Below are positions 57,531 to 64,000 of a stretch of 64,000 nt of DNA, piece by piece. The first letter of the stretch is position 1, and every line of letters starts with the position of its first letter. The DNA is from Cycas panzhihuaensis (taxonomy: Eukaryota > Cycadophyta): positions 39,501,741 through 39,565,740 of the forward strand of contig CM041465.1 of the NCBI GenBank assembly GCA_023213395.1, given 5' to 3'. Position numbers and translations under genes: made by a program. The notes beneath the pieces were generated by a model. The model did not search any database. It had not been told where the DNA came from and worked only from the letters and a program-made list of their open reading frames with translations.

Positions 57531-58420
57531 TGTTGACTTATATTTTCTTGTTACACCTATGAGAAATTCACTAATCAAGGGATCACTGGACTATGGTCTA
57601 GCTTAGGATATGGTCAACATGCTTATATTCCTATTGACTATCATTATGGTTTCCATGCAAATAGTATCATCATAAATTCATCTTTAATTCATTAGAGTAC
57701 CATTATAAATTCAATATAATAGTACACCAATCAATATATATTCTTTATGCAATCATTATGTCACATATAATACATATTTTTTCACGTAACTCTTTACTTT
57801 ATTAAGCAATAAGATCAATACATTCACTTCTATAATGTATCCTATATACATTCTAGTTGTACACACATTATTTCGCCATATATATTCCAAAATAGAATGT
57901 ATCTGTTGAATCATCAATCTGTACTATCCTCCTTAGTACTTCTACTCCTGTACTACCTTATGGATTAAATACTTGGTACTCATTACCAGATTCCCAAGGT
58001 ATCATTAAATACCTCCTTTTAATGCCTTTTAAGTGAAAGATTATAACCCAAAGTCATAACTGTACCATTTTGTAACCAATGTACCTTTTCATTTAATCAC
58101 ATGATTAAATCTCTTTAATGGTCTCTTTCCCATCTGTACATCCATAAGTATCTTTGTCTAGGCTGATGTTATCAGATCTAGGCATCTTTAGGTCTACTCT
58201 AGTTATGCATACCATTCCATTTGCTAATGTACCCAAAAGGGTATACACCCTATATTGCATACTCGAAAAGGTATGTACCTATAATACGTACCCACACAAC
58301 ATGTATTTCATTATTTTTTACTGTGCATACCTCTATACAGTCTGTACCTACATTTTTCTAGTCAATACAAGTTTGAATTCTCTCTTTTCCATAGTTTATG
58401 TGCTAAAATATACCCTAATA
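57531..58420 (-). repeat. Element H 5' LTR
   Basis: This 890-bp LTR starts TGTTGACTT and ends CCCTAATA (CA changed to TA). It is the inverted homologue of LTR G. The D-arm-like segment GGTCTAGCTTAGGATAT is at 57595-57611. A degenerate primer site (- strand TAGTTCCATTATC) adjoins it. Confidence 0.9.
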
Positions 58421-59500
58421 ATATGCATTTTCTTGGAAATAGGATCATATACTCTATATGCTTTTCTATTAAATGAATAATTAAGGAAAATACATTTGAG
58501 ACTATTATGATCTAACTTCTTTCTTTGTTGTTGTAGAATGTGTATATAATCAATGCACTTAAAAGTCCTCAAATGGCTTATAGTTAGTTTTTTACTAGAC
58601 CAAGCCTCCTCTGGTGTGATATCGATGACTGTTGTAGTTGTGTTCCTATTGGCTACATAAGATATTATGTGAAATACTATTGCTTCATAGGAAAAAAAAA
58701 AAAAGCCCTTTTGTATGCATCACAGCATTGGCTCTGTTAGAGAAAGTCTTATTTGTCCTCTCAGATACTCCATTCTATTGAAGCATGTGTGGAACAATAA
58801 TCTATCTTTTGATTCCATCATATTTACAAAATTGGTTGACCTCTCTTGAGGTAAATTCACATCCATGTCATATCTCAACATTTTAATTAAAGATTTTGAT
58901 TTATTTTTCACCTCTAGTTTGAATTTCTTGAATTTTTCTAATACTTTAGATTTATGTTTGATGAAGTAAACCCAAACTTTATATGGAAAGTCATCAATAA
59001 AGGTGATGTGATACAAAGTTCCTCCAAGAGATGATGTGGACATGGGTCCACATAGATCTATGTGAACCAGTTACAAAGGTTTTGATGTACACTATATGTT
59101 GCCTTTAAGAAAATGCTCTCTATGCTATGTCGCCATAATACATGTTTCATAAAGACATTTTGATGTTGACATGTTTGGAAGCTCATATGCCATGTTTTGT
59201 TAAGCATAATTTTGATGTTATCTAGGCTTACGTGGCTTAGCCTATTATGTCAAAGTTGCTCTCTAGTCATAGATTGTATGATGTATTATGTTAGAGTAGT
59301 ATCAAGTGTAATATTTGATGCATCCAATTTATAAAGGCCATGGTTTTTATAATCAATGGCAACCACTTGATCATATCTATCACTAATTGTATATTTTCTA
59401 TTTTTAAACAATATGCTTGTTTGTTATTTATCCAATTGACTAATAAATAAGAGATTTTTATGCATTAAAAGTATTAAGTAGGCATCTCTTATGGGAAATA
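58421..59500 (-). pseudogene. pol: Copia E/K integrase
   Basis: The open piece 58720-59043 reads LGGTLYHITFIDDFPYKVWV and YFIKHKSKVLEKFKKFKLEV. The C-terminal end near 58421-58500 reads SFNRKAYRVYDPISKKMHI and stops at LTR H. The pre-integrase block (RLGHVSLDNIK-type) is near 59200. Integrase core acidic residues are partly lost (RYDMDVN where DNGxE is expected). Confidence 0.8.
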
Positions 59501-60545
59501 TAGAAGTAGGGTGATTTAGAGAATGAAAAGAGGCAATTTTGTCTACTCTAAATATCTCAATTGATTCATTATTGCTAAAAGTAATTGTTTACCCTATTCT
59601 TTCTTTATTATTATAAAGTAACTCTTCATTACCTATCATTTGTCAATATGCTCCTGAGTTAATGATCTATTTAATATTACTCTGAGAGTTGTGATAAGCA
59701 TAAAGCATTTTTTTCTAATTAGCAAACTAATTGGTGTGGCATTGATTTCCACCTCTAAAGTCCCTATTCCTCTTTGACCTCCTTGAAATCCACCTCAATT
59801 TGGTCTAGGAGGTTGTTACTGTTATTGTTGATTCTATTACTAACATGGTTGTTGTTGTCATTACTATTGTCTTGGTTAGAACTATTGCTACTACTGCATG
59901 TTGGATTGATTCTTCTGACACTTAGGTACAATATAACCCATCTTGGCACAATGATGGATTGTGACATTGGCTTTTGTACTACCAATGTTTATGTTCTTAA
60001 TCTATTTGTGAAGAGATTATTTAGAATTTTATTTGGCCTTATATTTGGTCATGAATACACTTGATGTAGATGATTCATCCTATTGATATTAGATTTACTC
60101 CTCTCAAAGTAAAAGGCATTTAAGTTTATTAAAAGTCAATGCGTGAAGTATGTCATCTCTTATAATTGAGGAGATGAAGTTGTTGTACTCCATTGGTGAT
60201 GCATCCAATGTGGTAGTCACAAGTTTATCCTTCAAAGTTAGTTTTTCAAGAGTATTTAACTCATTATTGATTTCTTTGATAGAGACAAAAATGTTGACAT
60301 AGGTTTAATATATCTTAAAATATACAACATAGCTTTTGTCATTATAATGCAAGCATTGTCTTGCTTTTCATACAATATAATTAAGTTGTCTCAAGCTTCT
60401 TTTGAAGTATGAGCACAAGTAATATTCAGATCGACATTTACATCAACAATCATATGAAGAGAAGCTAAGGCAATTTCATCCTTAGCTTTCCATGTATTAA
60501 TTAAAGCAAGATTAGGCTGAATGATTACAATGTTATTGTTAGAAA
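59501..60545 (-). pseudogene. gag: Copia E/K protease and gag
   Basis: A protease-site remnant IINSGAY near 59650 (DSG to NSG), a knuckle remnant HHCAKMGYIVPKC near 59910-59960, an Asn-rich linker (59764-59985), then gag reading back to NNIVIIQPNLALINTWKAKD and EIALASLHMIVDVN near 60440-60530. Stops are common. The 5' LTR expected to the right was not found. Confidence 0.75.
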
Positions 60546-62338
60546 ATAAATTTACTATAAAAAATAATAGATAAATATAATAAGTGAACGATTACAAAAT
60601 GAAGCATAAAAAGGATTAAGCATGTACAAGTTAATATAATGAAATGGAAGAATGGTTAAATCTCATATTAGAAAGAAGGATTATGTACATACTTATAGTA
60701 TAACTTAACACTTGTGAGAGGATCCTTATTGGTTAATTTGTTGTGGTCTGACACATATCTTTATGTGGTACACAATTTAAGGAGATTTCAAATATAAAAT
60801 GTAAATAAGTCTAGAGAGAGTATAAATAGGGTATTACACCCAACATTTTCTACCTATAATAGATAATTACATAAAGTGAAATGTTACATCAAAGATATAA
60901 AAAAAGTGTTCTAATAAGTGTTGGAAATATAAGCTACTACAAGGATATAATTTATTATCAAGGTTCATATGAAGAGAATTCCATTCACCTGACCACATGG
61001 GTAACCAGTCACTGTGACTATCGGTTAGTTAAGATGTTCCTTTGTGTATATGCTACAAGTAGTACCAAGTCAGTTTCACCTTGGAAACGTACTATCCTAT
61101 ATAGTCGAATAAGTAAGTTGATGAAGAAATGTGCAAGAGTAACTGAAAAAAGGGCCCTACCTTTTACCCATGTGGGATAGTACAAGTAGCTTATTCGGCT
61201 TTAATGGATGAAAAATAAATGAATTTAAGGCCTTACAAGGGCACTATGGCCTTAAATTGCCTCTATAGGTTACAATCATACCTCTATAGGTTTCAACATG
61301 TCATTATGAGCTTACAATGACCTTTATACATTAAAAAGTCTAAATACAATATAGATGGTTCTCTTAAATAACAAATTTCAATATGAAATGGGTTCTCTAG
61401 ATCCTAAAAATGAGCTTTTGTGACAAATTATATATGTTACTCCCCCTATTTATGGTATATTATGTCAATAGAGTGTATAACAAATGACATAGAACCTTAA
61501 AAAATATATGTGTCCACCTAAAGAAGCTAAAAAAATGATGAAAAAATAAAGTTAAAAAAAAAAAATTGAACTTGAGTTGAAATATCTATATCAAATCAAT
61601 ATCAAATGCTATCAAGTGACCTACGAAATCAAAGCTCTCTAAGTTATGAATCTAATGCAATTGACAAGACTAAACATAGAGTCTGTATGCTCAAGTTACA
61701 AGTAAAAGATTAATGATAACTCTTGAAAAAATAAAAATGAGGGGCTTAGCCCCTTGCATGAGTTGCAAGTGGCTATGGTATAATGTACATAGGTTGGTTG
61801 TATGTACCATGTTGATCTTCATATGTGCAGTTTAACATGGCAATAACAATGATGTTCATTGGCTCTATATTGTAAGTGATCACCAATCCACAAGTGCTTC
61901 ACACCACTGCGTTGCTTGGACTCATTCGAAATTGTTTCACAAGGGGAGAAATGTTGCAGGTTGACAGCGGTGTTTAAATGGCAGGTTAGCTCTTTGTCCC
62001 TCTCTATCTATTGCAAAGGCAATTATGCAATAGGAAGTTGGCTATTACCCTTGTTGTTATGGACAAGTGCTCTGTGCCTATAGTGGATGCAAGGGTAAAT
62101 ATAGATATGGTTTGTCATATTGTCTACAACTATGGCTCAAATTTTATTTGCTTGAACTATCAAGGCTTTTATATTGTCATGTTGGAGAGACATGATGAAT
62201 TGATTTCTATGGTATCAATTAGGATTAATAGAGTACAATTAGTAGAGATGCCACTTATTAGAACATGCCAAGTGATCATGACTAAACAAATTTGTTAGTT
62301 ATAAAAGATTATTTTTCTAAAAAGGAAAGATATTGAAG
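60546..62338. other. Unassigned sequence
   Basis: No LTR, coding motif or RNA gene was recognised. TATAAATAG near 60828 followed by ACACCCAACA could be the tail of an unknown LTR. Open + strand frames at 60881-61180 (99 codons) and 62011-62298 (95 codons) have no motif I know. A small hairpin GGGGCTTAGCCCC lies near 61743. Confidence 0.4.
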
Positions 62339-62873
62339 TGTTAAATTTTATGTTTATATATTAAGTATATGTACTTTATTTTCATGTATTATTTATACTT
62401 TTATATTTTATGGGGTGATTGATTACTTAAGTGATAAAGTGCACACCTGTATTCTTTCTTAGTGACATAACATTGTCACTTAAGGCTCAAATGACCCTCA
62501 TGCACTTTTGCTCACTTGAGAGCCCAAAAGGACACATGTCTTACATGTAAGGCATATGAAAATATCTAATACCTTAGATCTCTTTTGTAACTCTATATAT
62601 TAAGACAACTTCTCATGTTTCTCATATAGAGTTTGAGCTATATTGTTATACTACCAGTTTGCTAATCAAACTGATATTTATTTGGAGATTGGACCAATTC
62701 CATCTCCTTCTTATTTTGGTATCATCTTGCTCATGCTCTTTCATGTTTTAGTCTTTTATCTTGTTTGCTTGATTAAGCTTTCATTGTCAAGTATAGATCT
62801 CTTTGATTCTAGAACTAGGGAGGAAAAATCTTCTAGATCTTGGTTTATTAAAGGCTAAATGTCATTCTCAATA
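62339..62873 (+). repeat. Copia L 5' LTR
   Basis: This 535-bp LTR, TGTTAAATTTT to CTCAATA, aligns with 42287-42817. A possible TATA (TATATAT) is at 62594-62600. The inverted repeat GTTTGACA..TGTCAAAC seen in the I and E/K LTRs is missing here. Confidence 0.85.
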
Positions 62874-62875
62874 TT

Positions 62876-62886
62876 TGGTATCAGAG
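62876..62886 (+). promoter_or_regulatory. Primer binding site of copia L
   Basis: TGGTATCAGAG, a perfect match to the first 11 bases of the tRNA-Met site, two bases after the LTR. Confidence 0.85.
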
Positions 62887-64000
62887 TAGAAGAAGCTTGT
62901 TTCTCTCTGTTCTAATTTTTTATTTTTTTGGAGATCTTATAAGGGTTTGAAAACCCTTAGTGATGATTTTCACTCTTTAAAGGTGATCTAATGCTAGTTT
63001 GCCCCTCCTTTTCAGTAGATTCAAGTAATTTCTAGAGCTATTTATAGGTTGGAGCAAGTATATTTCAGATCTAAAATTTTTCAAACCTTTATCAAGGGTG
63101 CAACACTCACTATTTTCCAAAAATAATAAGTTTTTCTTAATTTTTCTTTAAGAGAAAATTATTTTTTATAGAAAAGGTGGTAAATTTAAGTTATTTAACT
63201 AGTTTGTGACTACAATTTAATTTATAATCATTCTTTGTGGCTTATAACTAATTTACAACTAGTTTACACAATTATCCCTTAGGTTTGAACAGATTTACTA
63301 TCATTTCTTGTGATTTTTCACTTAAAATCTTCTTTTTTAGCTTACTTTTTCTTATAATAATAGGGTGCTAATAAGTTTTGCAGTAGAATCTATCTTTCAG
63401 ATAACAAATATTTTTAATCTGAGGCTCTCTGTAGTGTGTAAACCAATCTTAGGATTATTTTAGGCCTCAAACCCTAATGGAAAAACTCAGAATTAGTGGT
63501 GTAGCTCATTAATTATAGATCTGCTCATGTTAGAAGGTGCCTCTACCCTACGCAGGTCCCATGGAGTAAATTCAATGACCACTTATCACTCCCAAAGTTG
63601 TACAGTTGTCCTTTTTCTTCCACGACCTGTGCACCCTTATCCAACACATGTTTGGACTATTCTTCCTCCGTGGTTTATCTCAGGTCGCCAAACTTCAGAG
63701 GTCCCTCTATACACTCACTAAGATCCTCCGTCTACAGTCTCACCATAATCTGATCATCTATGTAAGAGAAATTATGCTCTGTGTGATCACGAAGTTGCAC
63801 GACCTGCACCGCCAAAAGGAAATTTTTAATTTTGACTTCTTTTAAAAGATAAATTTATCATTTTACACTTTATATTCTAACTTTGGGTTATATATTATAT
63901 AATATTCTTTAAAATATTCTTTTTTTAATACTTTCTTAATGTAAAGTTCATTTTGAAAAGGGTCATTTAATTGATAATCTATCGATTAAGATTATTTAAT
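62887..64000 (+). other. Copia L leader
   Basis: Non-coding at first. From about 63530 the base composition is less AT-rich, and an open frame at 63527-63721 (64 codons) has no motif I know. Gag probably starts after the window. Confidence 0.5.

Larger units (their letters stand above)
42818..58420 (-). mobile_element. Gypsy element H, 3'-truncated, carrying copia N
   Basis: A - strand element of the A/F family with 5' LTR (57531-58420), gag, protease, spacer, RT, RNase H and integrase. It stops just after the integrase: no hairpin array, ORF3 or 3' LTR. Copia N is inserted in the PR-RT spacer, and the H reading is continuous when N and one GGTTT copy are removed. Confidence 0.9.
62339..64000 (+). 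mobile_element. Copia L, 5' end, continues past the window
   Basis: A 5' LTR followed at once by a tRNA-Met primer site and about 1.1 kb of leader. The body lies beyond 64000. Same family as I and E/K by LTR sequence. Confidence 0.8.

Noticed and set aside
59774-60064. Open + strand frame of 96 codons with Leu runs
   Set aside because: It is the complement of the Asn-rich gag linker of copia E/K.

Overview
The window is a stack of nested, decayed LTR retrotransposons from a large, AT-rich plant genome. I see no intact host gene, rRNA gene, tRNA gene or CRISPR array. Copia (Ty1) and gypsy (Ty3) pol motifs, tRNA-Met primer sites in the copia elements and very old nested insertions fit a seed plant with a bloated genome, possibly a gymnosperm; the species is inference only.

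Layout. (1) 1-1291 is unassigned. (2) An old + strand copia element (C) is split into 1292-1447, 11970-14066 and 19577-~20450 by two - strand gypsy elements: A (1448-11964, target duplication TTGAG) and B (14067-19571, target duplication GGTGG, lacking the RT/RNase H/integrase core). (3) A - strand copia element (E/K) has its 3' LTR and RNase H end at ~20520-21358, part of its RT at 37430-37934, and its integrase/gag half at 58421-60545. A second - strand copia (D, 21359-37429) lies inside its RNase H, and a + strand gypsy element (F, 25315-35914, target duplication GATGT) lies inside D. (4) Between the two halves of E/K are a 5' gypsy fragment (G, + strand, 37935-~40376) fused to the 3' half of a copia (I, ~40377-42817), then a long - strand gypsy (H, 42818-58420) that carries a nested - strand copia (N, 46730-54233, target duplication GGTTT). 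(5) 62339-64000 is the 5' LTR and leader of another + strand copia (L), cut by the window edge.

A, B, F, G and H are one gypsy family that looks Athila/Tat-like: RT active site FLDD or LLDD, no chromodomain seen, and an extra ORF after pol. Its order is LTR (830-903 bp), a primer site matching tRNA-Glu, a leader hairpin next to the gag start, gag with a capsid and four CCHC knuckles, protease, an unusual spacer with capsid-like signatures, RT, RNase H, integrase, a tandem array of TACGTAC hairpins, a third ORF of about 363 codons, and the 3' LTR. Most genes are broken by stops and frameshifts. ORF3 keeps one frame over its full length in two diverged copies.

The observations most worth following are: the LTRs hold segments matching the D arm and anticodon arm of tRNA-Glu, the same tRNA that the primer site matches; ORF3 with its upstream hairpin array; the leader hairpin; the four-knuckle gag and the PR-RT spacer domain; an apparent antisense capture of a host LRR gene fragment in copia N; and LTR differences clustered in CG-rich blocks.
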